Positions 36,190-45,746 of a stretch of 64,000 nucleotides of DNA are shown here, in pieces (the first letter of the stretch is position 1; every line of letters starts with the position of its first letter). The stretch comes from Herbiconiux sp. (GTDB lineage Bacteria; Actinomycetota; Actinomycetes; Actinomycetales; Microbacteriaceae), in assembly GCF_023264855.1 (NCBI RefSeq), contig NZ_JAHFUW010000004.1, forward strand, positions 84,863 to 148,862, given 5' to 3'. The translations under genes were made by a program, and so were the position numbers. Under the pieces are notes generated by a model. The model had not been told where the DNA came from and did no database searches. It saw only the letters and a program-made list of their open reading frames with translations.

Positions 36190-37554
36190 ATGACCAAGAA
36201 ACTGGCGATCGGGATGTTCCAGGGCGGCGGAGTGCGCCAGACGTGGAAGGTGGCCGGGCGGGAGGACGAGCCGAACTTCACCGACCTCGACTACTGGCTC
36301 GATCTCGCCCGCACGTGCGAGGCCGCGGGCGTCGACTTCCTGTTCTTCGCCGACTCCTACGGCTACCCCACGCTGAACGAGTCGGTGATCCCCACCGCTG
36401 TCGAACGCAACGTGCAGTTCTCCACCGTCGATCCGCACACCCTCATCTCGGCGCTCGCCGCGGTCACGACGAAGCTCGGGCTGGTGACCACGACGTCCAC
36501 GATGGTGGAGTCGCCGCCCGCGCTCACCCGGCAATACCGTTCGCTCGACCATTTCTCGAAGGGCCGGATGGGCTGGAACGTCGTGACCGGTTCGGCGCAG
36601 GCCGCCTCGGCGCTGCTGTTCGGCGAGCCGCTGATGCCGCACGACGACCGCTACGCGAAGGCGGCGGAGCACGTCGACCTGTCGCTGAAGTTCTGGGAGG
36701 GCTGCTGGGAGCCGGATGCCCTGGTGCGCGACGGGGCGGCGGGAATCTGGGCCGACACCTCGAAGGTGCACGAGATCGAGCACGAGGGCACCTACTTCCG
36801 CTCGAAGGGCGTGCTGGTGACGCCGCCGAGCCCGCAGGTGACGCCGGTGCTGTTCCAGGCGGGCGCCTCGGCGCCGGGCCGCGAACTGGCGGCGCGCTAC
36901 GCGGAGGCGGTGTTCCTGGCTGCCGAGGCCAAGGCGCTCGCCGCGCAGATCGCCGACATCCGACGCCTGTCCGTGCAGTTCGGGCGCGGGGAGGACGCGG
37001 TGAAGTGCCTGATCGCCGGCACCTTCCGCGTGGCCGACAGCATGGAGGATGCGCAGGCGCAGCATCAGGCGGTGATCGACCGGATCACCGACGAGCACGC
37101 CGCCACCCTCTACGCCTACTTCACCGGTATCGACCTGCTCGCGCTCGACCCCGACAAGCCCATTCCGATGAGCGCCGCCGGCGGCGACAACGGGCGCACC
37201 AACATCGAGCGCTTCCTGGGGCCGGATGCGCCGACGGTGCGCGAGGTGCTCGAGGAGTTCCGGGCGAACGGCGTGATGGGCAAGCCCTTCCTGGGCACGC
37301 CCGAGCAGATCGTCGACCAGGCGGAGGCGATGATCGCCGACACGGGCGCCGACGGCTTCCTCGTGCAGCCCGAGTTCGACGGCGGCCACGACCAGTTCTT
37401 CGCCCGGGTGATGCCCGAGATGCGCCGCCGCGGCCTGCTGAAGGACGAGCTGACCGGATCGACGCTGCGCGAGCACCTGTTCGGCGAGGGAAAGGTGCTG
37501 CTTCCCGACACGCACCCCGGGGCGGCGTACCGGGTCGAGTCGGCGCTGGTCTGA
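36190..37554 (+). CDS. NtaA/SnaA/DszA-type flavin-dependent monooxygenase (paralogue 3)
   Basis: This 454-aa protein is strongly similar in layout to paralogue 2: DFLFFADSYGYP, RSLDHFSKGRMGWNVVTG, TPVLFQAGASAPGRELAARYAE and ERFLGPDAPTVREVLEEF. RBS AGGAGAAGG precedes the ATG. Three paralogues with one importer suggest successive attack on one molecule or a set of related substrates. The stop codon lies inside a 16-bp tandem duplication (37551-37582). Confidence 0.9.
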   Translation: MTKKLAIGMFQGGGVRQTWKVAGREDEPNFTDLDYWLDLARTCEAAGVDFLFFADSYGYPTLNESVIPTAVERNVQFSTVDPHTLISALAAVTTKLGLVTTTSTMVESPPALTRQYRSLDHFSKGRMGWNVVTGSAQAASALLFGEPLMPHDDRYAKAAEHVDLSLKFWEGCWEPDALVRDGAAGIWADTSKVHEIEHEGTYFRSKGVLVTPPSPQVTPVLFQAGASAPGRELAARYAEAVFLAAEAKALAAQIADIRRLSVQFGRGEDAVKCLIAGTFRVADSMEDAQAQHQAVIDRITDEHAATLYAYFTGIDLLALDPDKPIPMSAAGGDNGRTNIERFLGPDAPTVREVLEEFRANGVMGKPFLGTPEQIVDQAEAMIADTGADGFLVQPEFDGGHDQFFARVMPEMRRRGLLKDELTGSTLREHLFGEGKVLLPDTHPGAAYRVESALV

Positions 37555-37582
37555 TTCACTGCCGGCCTGATTCGCTGCCGGC
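37551..37582 (+). repeat. 16-bp tandem duplication spanning a stop codon
   Basis: CTGATTCACTGCCGGC (37551-37566) is followed directly by CTGATTCGCTGCCGGC (37567-37582), with one mismatch. The first copy contains the TGA of the upstream monooxygenase. Confidence 0.8.
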
Positions 37583-37610
37583 CTGAGCGGGAAGGCCCCC
37601 GCAGGCCGGC
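37577..37610. terminator. Bidirectional hairpin terminator
   Basis: GCCGGCCTG (37577-37585) and CAGGCCGGC (37602-37610) form a perfect 9-bp stem between convergent genes. The same left arm also exists one repeat unit upstream (37561-37569), giving an alternative pairing. Confidence 0.6.
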
Positions 37611-37621
37611 TGCGGGCCGGG

Positions 37622-37864
37622 TCAGGAGCCGGGGGTTACCACCGCGGCATCCGCATCGGGGTCGTACTCGATGACGGTCTCGTCGTCGAGCTCGACGACG
37701 GGCTTGCCCTCGAGCCAGGTGAGCGTCCAGCTCCACTCGCCGGCGGCGGCCACGCCCTGCTCGGCGAGTTCGCCCTCGACCTCGTAGATCGCGTCGATCA
37801 CGGGCTGGGGGAGTCGCGAGGGCGGCTCGTCACCCACGAGCCAGCGGGTTCCCAATTGGATCAT
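37622..37864 (-). CDS. Small acidic conserved-looking protein, unknown function
   Basis: This 80-aa protein starts MIQLGTRWLVGDEPPSRLP and is rich in Glu and Asp. It has no membrane segment or known motif. The start at 37864 lies 2 bp after the stop of the GNAT gene, so it is the third gene of the valS-GNAT operon. Codon use is like its neighbours, which argues for a real gene. I cannot assign a function. Confidence 0.65.
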   Translation of the reverse strand: MIQLGTRWLVGDEPPSRLPQPVIDAIYEVEGELAEQGVAAAGEWSWTLTWLEGKPVVELDDETVIEYDPDADAAVVTPGS

Positions 37865-37866
37865 CG

Positions 37867-38340
37867 TCAGAGCGCCTTGTCGTAGGTGACCCACTTGGTC
37901 TTCTCGGCCACCTGGTCGTAGAGCGCGCGGGCCGTCTCGTTGTCTTTCGCGGTGATCCAGCGCAGCACACTGGCCTTGCGGGTGCGGCCGACGGCGGCCA
38001 CGCCCTCGATCAGCGCCGTGGCGATGCCCTGCTTGCGCTTCTCGGGCAGCACGAACAGGTCGTCGAGGTAGATCCCCCGGGTGCCGTCCAGCGGCCGGGC
38101 GAACTCACGGAAGTGCGCGAGCCCCACGATCTGCTGCTCGTCACCCTCGCCCTCCAGCGCCACGAGGCACTCGAGCTCGTTCGCGTCGTCGATGATCCAG
38201 CTCCAGACGAGCACGGCCTTCTCGTCGTGCAGCGGCTTCTCGTAGAACTCGCCGTACCCGGTGTACACCGCGTGCCACGGGAAGAACTCCCCGTGCTCGA
38301 TCGGCCTGACCTGAATCGGCATCGTCGCCTCCTGGCTCAT
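37867..38340 (-). CDS. GNAT family N-acetyltransferase
   Basis: This protein of about 157 aa has a GNAT fold with the acetyl-CoA loop LPEKRKQGIATALIEGV (near residue 104), the pattern R/Q-x-x-G-x-A. The acceptor is unknown. The ATG at 38340 overlaps the valS stop as ATGA and has AGGAGG 7 nt upstream. A second ATG at 38322 also has AGGAGG 5 nt upstream, so two starts are possible; the longer is given. It is translationally coupled to valS. Confidence 0.88.
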   Translation of the reverse strand: MSQEATMPIQVRPIEHGEFFPWHAVYTGYGEFYEKPLHDEKAVLVWSWIIDDANELECLVALEGEGDEQQIVGLAHFREFARPLDGTRGIYLDDLFVLPEKRKQGIATALIEGVAAVGRTRKASVLRWITAKDNETARALYDQVAEKTKWVTYDKAL

Positions 38341-40967
38341 GCTGTGCCCTCCTGGGTGTTCTCGTCGGGCGCTAGAACTATATCGCCGATGGTGAGTTCG
38401 GACGCCTCGCCGAAGCCGAGCTCCGCGATGCGTCCGACGGCCTTGAGGTCGGCCGAGGCGAGCTCCAGCAGAGCCACCTCCGCGGCCGGGCCGGTGATGG
38501 TGGCGGATGCCACCGGGGTCTTCTGCGAAGCCTTCGCGTCGGTCTTGGCGCGGCGGATGCTCACCAGGGCGCGCGAGGCCAACGGCAGCAGGCCGGCGTG
38601 GCCGGGCAGGTCGGCGGAGACGCCCGAGGGCAGCGCCGACGCCACCGAGGCGGGCCATGCGGCGGTGTGCACCGACTCGTCGTGGCTCCACGACCACACC
38701 TCTTCGGTGGCGAACGGCAGGAACGGCGCGAACAGCCGCAGCAGCACGTCGATCGCAGTCTGCAGCGCGAGCACGGCCGAGGCCTTGCCGGCCGCATCCG
38801 AGGAGTCGCGGTAGGCGCGCTCCTTCACCAGCTCGAGGTAGTCGTCGCAGAAGGTCCAGAAGAAGGTCTCCGTGGTCTCCAGCGCGCGGGCGTGGTCGTA
38901 GTTCTGCAGGGCCTTGGTGGCCGTGCGGATGACCTCGTCGAGCTCGGTGAGCATGCTGAGATCCAGCGGCTCGGTGATCGAGGAGTGTCCCGAGGGCAGC
39001 TCGAAGCCGTACACGAACTTCGCCGCGTTCAGGATCTTGATCGCGAGGCGACGGCCGATCTTGATCTGCGTCGGGTTCTTCTCGTCGAAGGCCGCGTCGG
39101 TGCCGAGCCGGGACGATGCCGCCCAGTACCGCACCGCGTCCGAGCCGTGCGTGGCCAGGATGTCGGCCGGCGTCACCACGTTGCCCTTCGACTTCGACAT
39201 CTTCTTGCGGTCGGGGTCGACGATGAAGCCGGAGAGCGCCGCGTGCTTCCACGGCTTCTCATTCGTCTCCAGGGTCGAGCGCAGCATGGTGCTGAACAGC
39301 CAGGTGCGGATGATGTCCTGCCCCTGGGGGCGCAGGTCGAACGGGAAGACCGTGTTCCACAGCTCCTCGTCGCGCTGCCAGCCGCCGGCCAGCTGCGGGG
39401 TGAGCGAGGAGGTGGCCCAGGTGTCCATCACGTCGACCTCGCCCTGGAAGCCGCCGGGCACCCCGCGCTGGTCGTCGGAGTAGCCGGGTGCAGCATCCGA
39501 CGACGGGTCGACCGGCAGGATGTCGGGGGTCGCCACGATCGGCTCGTCGAACACCGGGTTGCCGTCGCCGTCGAGCGGGTACCACACCGGCAGCGGCACG
39601 CCGAAGAAGCGCTGGCGCGAGATCAGCCAGTCGCCCGTGAGACCGCCGACCCAGTTCTCGTAGCGCACCTTCATGAACTCCGGATGCCACTCCAGCTCGC
39701 CGCCGAGCTCGATCAGGCGCGCCCGCAGATCTTCGTCGCGCGCGCCGTTGGTGATGTACCACTGACGGGTGGAGACGATCTCGAGCGGGCGGTCGCCCTT
39801 CTCGAAGAACTTCACGGGGTGCGTGATGGGCTTGGGGTCGCCGATCAGGGCGCCGGACTCGCGCAGCAGCTCCACCACGGCCTGCTTGGCCGAGAACACC
39901 GTCTTGCCGGCGAGCTGCGCGTACGCGGCCCGGCCCTCCTCGGAGGCGATCGCATCCGGGGCCTCGCTGATGATGCGGCCGTCGAAGCCGATGATCGCGC
40001 GGTTGGGCAGGTCGAGGTCGCGCCACCAGATCACGTCGTTGAGGTCGCCGAAGGTGCAGATCATGGCGATGCCCGAGCCTTTGTCGGCCTGAGCCAGGTG
40101 GTGCGCCACGACGGGAACCTCCACACCGAACACGGGGGTGGTGACGGTGGTGCCGAACAGCGCCTTGTAGCGCTCGTCGTCCGGATGCGCCACCAGCGCC
40201 ACACAGGCCGGCAGCAGCTCGGGGCGGGTCGTCTCGATGAACACGGGCTCACCGTCGGCCTTGGTGAAGGCGAGGCGGTGGTAGGCGCCCGGCTGCTCCT
40301 TGTCTTCGAGTTCGGCCTGGGCCACCGCGGTGCGGAAGGTGACATCCCACAGCGTGGGCGCCATGGCCTGATAGGCCTCGCCGCGCTCGACGTTGCGCAC
40401 GAAGGCGAGCTGCGAGGCGGCCTGCGCCTCGCGCGAGATGGTGCGGTAGGTCTGGGTCCAGTCGACGGAGAGGCCGAGGTCGCGCCAGAGCGACTCGAAC
40501 TGCTTCTCGTCTTCGACGGTCAGCACCTCGCAGAGCTCGATGAAGTTGCGGCGCGAGATGGGGATCTGGTCGGCGGCCTTCGACGACTTGTTGTCACCGC
40601 CCTGGAAGGGTGGCGTGAAGTCGGGGTCGTAGGGGAGCGTGGGGTCGCAGCGCACGCCGTAGTAGTTCTGCACCCGGCGCTCGGTGGGCAGGCCGTTGTC
40701 GTCCCAGCCGATCGGGTAGAACACCTGCTTGCCGGCCATCCGCTGGAAACGGGCCACGACATCCGTGTGCGTGTAGGAGAACACGTGGCCGATGTGCAGC
40801 GAGCCGGAGGCGGTGGGCGGCGGGGTGTCGATCGAGTAGACGCAGTCGCGCCCGCCTTGCACAGCATCGGCGCGGTTGAAGAGGTAGGTACCGCGGGAGG
40901 ACCACTCGGCGTCCCACTTGGTCTCGAGACCCTCGAGAGCGGGTTTGTCGGGCACGTTGGCGGACAT
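38337..40967 (-). CDS. valS: Valyl-tRNA synthetase
   Basis: This 876-aa class I aminoacyl-tRNA synthetase charges tRNA-Val. The HIGH motif appears as GSLHIGHVFSYTHTD (near residue 50) and KMSKS as KKMSKSKGN (near 580). The editing domain lies between them (FIETTRPELLPACVALVAHP), and the anticodon-binding helices follow the KMSKS loop. The start at 40967 has AGGAGG 7 nt upstream; an upstream ATG in frame is not supported. It heads a three-gene operon with GNAT and a small acidic protein. Confidence 0.96.
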   Translation of the reverse strand: MSANVPDKPALEGLETKWDAEWSSRGTYLFNRADAVQGGRDCVYSIDTPPPTASGSLHIGHVFSYTHTDVVARFQRMAGKQVFYPIGWDDNGLPTERRVQNYYGVRCDPTLPYDPDFTPPFQGGDNKSSKAADQIPISRRNFIELCEVLTVEDEKQFESLWRDLGLSVDWTQTYRTISREAQAASQLAFVRNVERGEAYQAMAPTLWDVTFRTAVAQAELEDKEQPGAYHRLAFTKADGEPVFIETTRPELLPACVALVAHPDDERYKALFGTTVTTPVFGVEVPVVAHHLAQADKGSGIAMICTFGDLNDVIWWRDLDLPNRAIIGFDGRIISEAPDAIASEEGRAAYAQLAGKTVFSAKQAVVELLRESGALIGDPKPITHPVKFFEKGDRPLEIVSTRQWYITNGARDEDLRARLIELGGELEWHPEFMKVRYENWVGGLTGDWLISRQRFFGVPLPVWYPLDGDGNPVFDEPIVATPDILPVDPSSDAAPGYSDDQRGVPGGFQGEVDVMDTWATSSLTPQLAGGWQRDEELWNTVFPFDLRPQGQDIIRTWLFSTMLRSTLETNEKPWKHAALSGFIVDPDRKKMSKSKGNVVTPADILATHGSDAVRYWAASSRLGTDAAFDEKNPTQIKIGRRLAIKILNAAKFVYGFELPSGHSSITEPLDLSMLTELDEVIRTATKALQNYDHARALETTETFFWTFCDDYLELVKERAYRDSSDAAGKASAVLALQTAIDVLLRLFAPFLPFATEEVWSWSHDESVHTAAWPASVASALPSGVSADLPGHAGLLPLASRALVSIRRAKTDAKASQKTPVASATITGPAAEVALLELASADLKAVGRIAELGFGEASELTIGDIVLAPDENTQEGTA

Positions 40968-41041
40968 GGTGGAGCCTCCTGGCGATATAGACGGCACCGT
41001 GTCAGATGGAGAGGTGCCTCACTGTGGTTCTCTCAAGAATA

Positions 41042-41078
41042 CCGAATGGCCGCTGTCCCGGGGGCAGCGGCCATTCGG
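41042..41078 (-). terminator. Strong hairpin terminator of pckG
   Basis: CCGAATGGCCGCTG (41042-41055) and CAGCGGCCATTCGG (41065-41078) form a perfect 14-bp stem with a 9-nt loop. The hairpin begins 21 bp beyond the pckG stop and is followed on the minus strand by a T-containing stretch. Confidence 0.8.
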
Positions 41079-41099
41079 CGGTGGTTCTGCGAGAGAAGG

Positions 41100-42944
41100 T
41101 CAGCGGATGTTGGCCTTCAGGGAGGCGAGCTGGCGGCGGAGCTCGGTGGGTACGGCGTGGCCCTCTTCGGTGGAGAGCTCGTCGAAGTAGCGCTCGACCT
41201 CGTCGACCTCGCGCTTCCAGGCGGCGCGGTCGACCGAGAGGATGCCCTGCAGCTGCTCGTAGCTGAGGTCGAGTCCGTCGACGTTGAAGTCGCGCACCTT
41301 CGGCAGCTTGCCGATCGGGGCGTCGACCACGTCGACGGAACCCTCGAGACGGCGCACGATCCACTCGATCACGCGCGAGTTCTCGCTGAAGCCGGGCCAG
41401 ATGAACTTCCCGTCCTCGTCTTTACGGAACCAGTTCACCGAGAACACGGGAGGAGCATCCGTTCCCAGCTGCTCGCCGATCTCCAGCCAGTGCGCGAAGT
41501 AGTCGGTGATGTTGTAGCCGCAGAACGGCAGCATCGCGAAGGGGTCGTGGCGCAGGCGCCCCACGGCGCCCTCGGCGGCCGCGGTGGTCTCGGAGGCCAT
41601 CGTGGCGCCCATGAACACGCCGTGGTTCCAGTCGCGGGCCTGCGACACCAGCGGAACGGTCGAGGGGCGGCGGCCGCCGAACAGGATGGCGTCGATCACC
41701 ACGCCCTCGGGCGAATCCCAGTCCTCGGCGATCGAGGGGCACTGGTCGGCGGTCACCGTGAAGCGCGAGTTGGGGTGCGCGGCCGGGGTGGCCGAATCGG
41801 GCGTCCAGTCGTTGCCCTGCCAGTCGATCAGGTGCGCCGGAGCCTTGGGGGTGAGACCCTCCCACCACACGTCTCCGTCGTCGCGCAGGGCGACGTTGGT
41901 GAAGATCGAGTTGCCCCAGACGGTGTCGACGGCGGTGGGGTTGGTGGTGATGCCGGTGCCGGGGGCCACGCCGAAGAAGCCGCGCTCGGGGTTGATGGCG
42001 CGCAGCTTGCCGTCGGGGCCGGGGCGCATCCAGGCGATGTCGTCGCCGATGGTCTCGACCTTCCAGCCGGGAACGCTCGGGTTCAGCATGGCGAGGTTGG
42101 TCTTGCCGCAGGCGCTCGGGAAGGCGGCGGCCACGTGGTAGACCTTGCCCTCCGGGCTCGTGATCTTGATGATCAGCATGTGCTCGGCGAGCCAGCCCTC
42201 GTCGCGGGCCATCACGCTCGCGATGCGCAGCGCGAAGCACTTCTTGCCGAGCAGGGCGTTTCCGCCGTAGCCGGATCCGAACGACCAGATCTCGCGGGTC
42301 TCGGGGAAGTGGCTGATGTACTTCTCGGGGTTGTGCGGCCAGGCCACGTCGGCCGTGCGGGTGCCGTCTTCGGCGATCAGCGGCGCGCCCACCGAGTGCA
42401 GCGCGGGCACCCAGGCGGTCTCCGGCTCGATCAGGTTCAGCGCCGCCTCGCCCATGCGAGTCATCAGCTGCATGCTCACGACCACGTAGGGGGAGTCGGT
42501 GACCTGCACGCCGAGCTGGGAGATCGGGCCGCCGAGCGGGCCCATCGAGAAGGGCACCACGTACATGGTGCGGCCGCGCATGCTGCCGGCGAACAGCTTC
42601 GTCAGCTCTTCGCGCATGGCGAAGGGGTTGCGCCAGTTGTTGGTGGGGCCGGCGTCGGCCTCGTTCTCGGAGCAGATGAAGGTGCGGTCCTCGACGCGCG
42701 CCACATCGGCCGGGTCGCTGCGGGCCAGGAAGCTGTTGGGTCGCCACTCCGGATTGAGCCGGATGAGCGTGCCCTGCTCGACCATCATCTTGGTCAGGTC
42801 GTCCCACTCGCGCGTCGATCCGTCGCACCAGACGATCGAGTCGGGCTTGGTGAGCAGCGCGACGTCGCGCACCCACTCATTCACATCGTGGTTCTTGCTC
42901 GGGCCGTCGACTCCGACCATGCTGCTGGTTTCGAGGATGCTCAT
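41100..42944 (-). CDS. pckG: Phosphoenolpyruvate carboxykinase (GTP)
   Basis: This 614-aa protein has the normal length for GTP-dependent PEPCK, which converts oxaloacetate and GTP to PEP and CO2 in gluconeogenesis. The P-loop/kinase-1a region is [13 protein letters not shown] and includes the hyper-reactive Cys. The metal/kinase-2 site is DDIAWM, and the substrate loop is [12 protein letters not shown]. The guanine-binding region lies later (FGVAPGTG). The ATG at 42944 has only a weak RBS. It is divergent from the RamB-like regulator and shares its regulatory spacer. A strong hairpin ends the gene. Confidence 0.95.
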   Translation of the reverse strand: MSILETSSMVGVDGPSKNHDVNEWVRDVALLTKPDSIVWCDGSTREWDDLTKMMVEQGTLIRLNPEWRPNSFLARSDPADVARVEDRTFICSENEADAGPTNNWRNPFAMREELTKLFAGSMRGRTMYVVPFSMGPLGGPISQLGVQVTDSPYVVVSMQLMTRMGEAALNLIEPETAWVPALHSVGAPLIAEDGTRTADVAWPHNPEKYISHFPETREIWSFGSGYGGNALLGKKCFALRIASVMARDEGWLAEHMLIIKITSPEGKVYHVAAAFPSACGKTNLAMLNPSVPGWKVETIGDDIAWMRPGPDGKLRAINPERGFFGVAPGTGITTNPTAVDTVWGNSIFTNVALRDDGDVWWEGLTPKAPAHLIDWQGNDWTPDSATPAAHPNSRFTVTADQCPSIAEDWDSPEGVVIDAILFGGRRPSTVPLVSQARDWNHGVFMGATMASETTAAAEGAVGRLRHDPFAMLPFCGYNITDYFAHWLEIGEQLGTDAPPVFSVNWFRKDEDGKFIWPGFSENSRVIEWIVRRLEGSVDVVDAPIGKLPKVRDFNVDGLDLSYEQLQGILSVDRAAWKREVDEVERYFDELSTEEGHAVPTELRRQLASLKANIR

Positions 42945-43056
42945 CGCGCAGACCTTTTCTGTCAATTGTGTGGCGGTTCTTCCACTATGTAGAGTGCGAG
43001 GGCGCGATTCGGCATAATTGCGTGAAAAGATTCGCCGATCTTTACAGGAGACGAAA

Positions 43057-44499
43057 TTGGCCGAGGGCAGTGACCTGATCACGCTGGGGCGACGCATCCG
43101 GCACCACCGAAAAGAGAAGGGCTACACGCTCGATCAGCTCGGGGCGCGGGTGGGTGTCGTGGGTTCACAGCTCTCGCTGATCGAGAACGGGCGGCGCGAG
43201 CCGAAGCTCTCGCTGCTGCAGTCGCTGTCGGTGGCGCTGGACGTGCCGGTGGCCGAGCTGCTGAGCGACGAGGCTCCGGATGCGCGCACCGCGCTGGAGA
43301 TCGAGCTCTCGAAGGCGCAGAGCAGCCCGCTCTACGGATCGCTGGGTCTGCCGCTCGTGCCCGCCTCGCGCAACCTGCCGCTGGAGACCCTGGAATCGCT
43401 GGTCGGGCTGCACCGCGAGTTGCGCCGACGTGCCACGGAGTCGATCGCGACGCCCGAGGAGGCGCGGCGGGCGAACACCGAGAACCGGATGGCGATGCGG
43501 GCGAAGAACAACTACCTGCCCGACCTGGAGAAGCTCGCCGAGGAGACGCTCGCCACGGTGGGACACACCTCGGGCGCGCTCACGCACCGCAGTGTGTCGC
43601 TGCTGGCCGAGAACCTGGGTTTCACGCTGATCTACGTCGACAACCTGCCGCACTCCGCGCGATCCGTCACCGACCTGGAGAACGGGCGCATCTACCTGCC
43701 GCCGGCCTCCATCCCGGGCGGGCACGGGCTGCGGTCGATGGCGCTGCAGGCGATGGCGCACCGGCTGCTCGGCCACCAGCCGCCGCAGAGCTACGCCGAG
43801 TTCTTGCAGCAGCGGCTCGAGATCAACTACTTCGCGGCTGCCTGTCTCATGCCGCAGACGGCATCCGTCGCCTTCCTGCGGGCGGCGAAGCAGCGCAAAG
43901 ACCTCTCGGTCGAAGACTTCCGGGATGCGTTCGGCGTCACCCACGAAGCGGCGGCGCTGCGGATGACCAACCTCGGCACCGCGCACCTGGACATGCCCGT
44001 GCACTTCATCCGGGTGGGGGAGGACGGCGCCATCTACAAGGCCTACGAGAACGACGACCTACCGCTGCCGGTCGATGTGACCGGTGCCGTGGAGGGGCAG
44101 CTGGTGTGCCGCAAGTGGGCGGCGCGCGGGGCGCTCGGCCGCACCAACCGCACCACCGAGTTCTACCAGTACACCGACACGCCGGCCGGCACCTACTGGT
44201 GCGCCACCCAGACGGGGAAGACGGATGCGGGGGAGTTCTCGATCACGTTCGGCGTGCCGTTCTCCGAGGCGAAGTGGTTCCGCGGCCGCGACACGCAGGG
44301 GCGGGTGCAGTCCACCTGCCCCGACGAGAGCTGCTGCCGCCGCCCCGACTCCTCGCTCGCCGAGCGCTGGTCGGACGCCGCCTGGCCCTCGGCCAAGCTG
44401 CACGCCCACATCCTGTCACCCCTGCCCTCGGGCAAGTTCCCGGGAGTCGACGAGAACGAGGTGTATCAGTTCCTGGAGTCCCACGCGGAAACTGTTTAG
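43057..44499 (+). CDS. RamB-like XRE family regulator with short-chain-fatty-acid regulator domain
   Basis: This 480-aa protein has an N-terminal Xre helix-turn-helix (about residues 10-60: [29 protein letters not shown]), then the IrrE-like domain ([30 protein letters not shown]) and the C-terminal Cys-containing region ([10 protein letters not shown]) of RamB-type proteins. RamB controls glyoxylate-shunt and acetate genes in corynebacteria, so control of the divergent pckG is plausible. The TTG start at 43057 has CAGGAG 6-7 nt upstream; a TTG at 43018 is the alternative. Confidence 0.88.
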   Translation: MAEGSDLITLGRRIRHHRKEKGYTLDQLGARVGVVGSQLSLIENGRREPKLSLLQSLSVALDVPVAELLSDEAPDARTALEIELSKAQSSPLYGSLGLPLVPASRNLPLETLESLVGLHRELRRRATESIATPEEARRANTENRMAMRAKNNYLPDLEKLAEETLATVGHTSGALTHRSVSLLAENLGFTLIYVDNLPHSARSVTDLENGRIYLPPASIPGGHGLRSMALQAMAHRLLGHQPPQSYAEFLQQRLEINYFAAACLMPQTASVAFLRAAKQRKDLSVEDFRDAFGVTHEAAALRMTNLGTAHLDMPVHFIRVGEDGAIYKAYENDDLPLPVDVTGAVEGQLVCRKWAARGALGRTNRTTEFYQYTDTPAGTYWCATQTGKTDAGEFSITFGVPFSEAKWFRGRDTQGRVQSTCPDESCCRRPDSSLAERWSDAAWPSAKLHAHILSPLPSGKFPGVDENEVYQFLESHAETV

Positions 44500-44511
44500 C
44501 TGTGCTTGTTG

Positions 44512-44614
44512 CCGGTCGCGCCGGGCTTCGCTCGGCGTGACCGGGCTTCGCCGGTCCCTGCCCGGCGCAGCGCGACATGTGAGCGCGCGGTCGCCGGGCG
44601 CGGGCTTCGCTCGC
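44512..44614. repeat. Cluster of UUCG-type hairpins with competing arms
   Basis: CCGGTCGCGCCGGGC (44512-44526) pairs fully, with two G-U pairs, with 44530-44544 around a TTC loop. GACCGG (44539-44544) can instead pair with CCGGTC (44551-44556). A third hairpin, GCGGGC-TTC-GCTCGC, is at 44600-44614. GGGCTTCG recurs three times. The cluster lies downstream of the RamB-like gene and may act as terminator or REP-like element. Confidence 0.55.
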
Positions 44615-44711
44615 ACCCGTCGGCCACACGCTCACCTTGGGTAAACGAGTACGGCCTGTTGCGTGGGGCGCCCTGGTGTGGTGCTTGGTGCTGACACTGC
44701 GAGTACCGCGG

Positions 44712-45746
44712 TCAACCCAGCGCACTCAGCTGTTGGGCCAGACCCGCGCCGTCGGGCGAATACACGCGGGGGACTTCTGTGGGGGTCTCTTCGCTCTTGG
44801 CGCGGCCGCCGGCGAGGACGGCTTCGCTGGGGGAGAGCTGGCGGATGGCGATCGCGCGCACGTTGTCGGGGTGTTCGAGCGCGAACTCGCTGTAGATCTC
44901 CTCGTCGTGCTGGCCGTCGTCGCCGATCAGCACCCAGCGGATGCCGGGGAACTCGGCGGCCAGACGGCGCAGGTTCTTCTCCTTGTGCTCGCGGCCGTTG
45001 CGGAAGAAGCGGTCGTGCGTGGGGCCCCAGTCGGTGAGCAGCAGGGGGCCGCGCGGGTACAGGTTGCGGCCGAGGAACCGGGTGAGCGTGGGAGCCACGT
45101 TCCAGGCGCCGGTGGAGAGGTAGATGAACGGGGCACCTGGATGGTCCTCCATCAGCCGCTCGAGGAACACCGCCATCCCCGGGGTGGGGGTGCGCGCGTG
45201 CACGTCGAGCACGAAGGTGTTCCAGAACGCCAGGAACGGCCGGGGGAGGGCCGTCACCATGACCGTGTCGTCGATGTCGCAGACCACGCCGAACGAGGTC
45301 TCGGGCGCCACGATGTAGACGGGCGCCTGCACCGCATCCGAGTCGAGGGTGCGCATGGTGATGGTGTGCCAGCCGGGTTCGAGCTCGACATCGACATCGG
45401 TGTCGACGACGCCGCCGCGATCGGCGAAGACGGTGCGCACGATGCCCTCGACCTCGATGGTGACCTCCACGTCGCCCACCGGCACGCTGGTGAAGCTGCG
45501 CCAACCGCGCACCCGCTCCTCGCGGCGCTGCTGCTTGCGGGCGCCGCGCGATCCGGCTTTCGGTTCCTTGGTGAGCAGCACGCGGCCGAGCACCCGGATG
45601 CGTGAGGTCGACCCGTATCCGGCGTACGGAATCACGGTCGGCTGGTGCCCGCGACGCCGCGCCCACGATTCCCGGAAGTCGTGGATCGCGTCGTCGATTC
45701 GTGCGGCACGGTGCAGCCGGGGTGCCGCGGCGGAGTCAGAAGGCAC
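44712..45746 (-). CDS. App1-type phosphatidate phosphatase domain protein (DUF2183)
   Basis: This 344-aa protein carries the HAD-like motif CDIDDTVMVTALP (near residue 158), then YLSTGAWN and LIGDDGQHDEEIY. These are the hallmarks of the App1/DUF2183 phosphatase family (yeast App1 acts on phosphatidate). The N-terminal half is a beta-rich domain (VEVTIEVEGIVRTVFADRGG). The bacterial substrate is not established. The GTG start at 45746 follows the 16-nt motif also seen before the 4173 gene. It is divergent from a TetR gene. Confidence 0.85.
   Translation of the reverse strand: MPSDSAAAPRLHRAARIDDAIHDFRESWARRRGHQPTVIPYAGYGSTSRIRVLGRVLLTKEPKAGSRGARKQQRREERVRGWRSFTSVPVGDVEVTIEVEGIVRTVFADRGGVVDTDVDVELEPGWHTITMRTLDSDAVQAPVYIVAPETSFGVVCDIDDTVMVTALPRPFLAFWNTFVLDVHARTPTPGMAVFLERLMEDHPGAPFIYLSTGAWNVAPTLTRFLGRNLYPRGPLLLTDWGPTHDRFFRNGREHKEKNLRRLAAEFPGIRWVLIGDDGQHDEEIYSEFALEHPDNVRAIAIRQLSPSEAVLAGGRAKSEETPTEVPRVYSPDGAGLAQQLSALG

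Noticed and set aside
38598..42992. Very long plus-strand open frame (1464 codons) opposite valS and pckG
   Set aside because: It is antisense to two well-supported genes with conserved motifs; high-GC DNA keeps the complementary frame open. The translation is low-complexity and has no domains.
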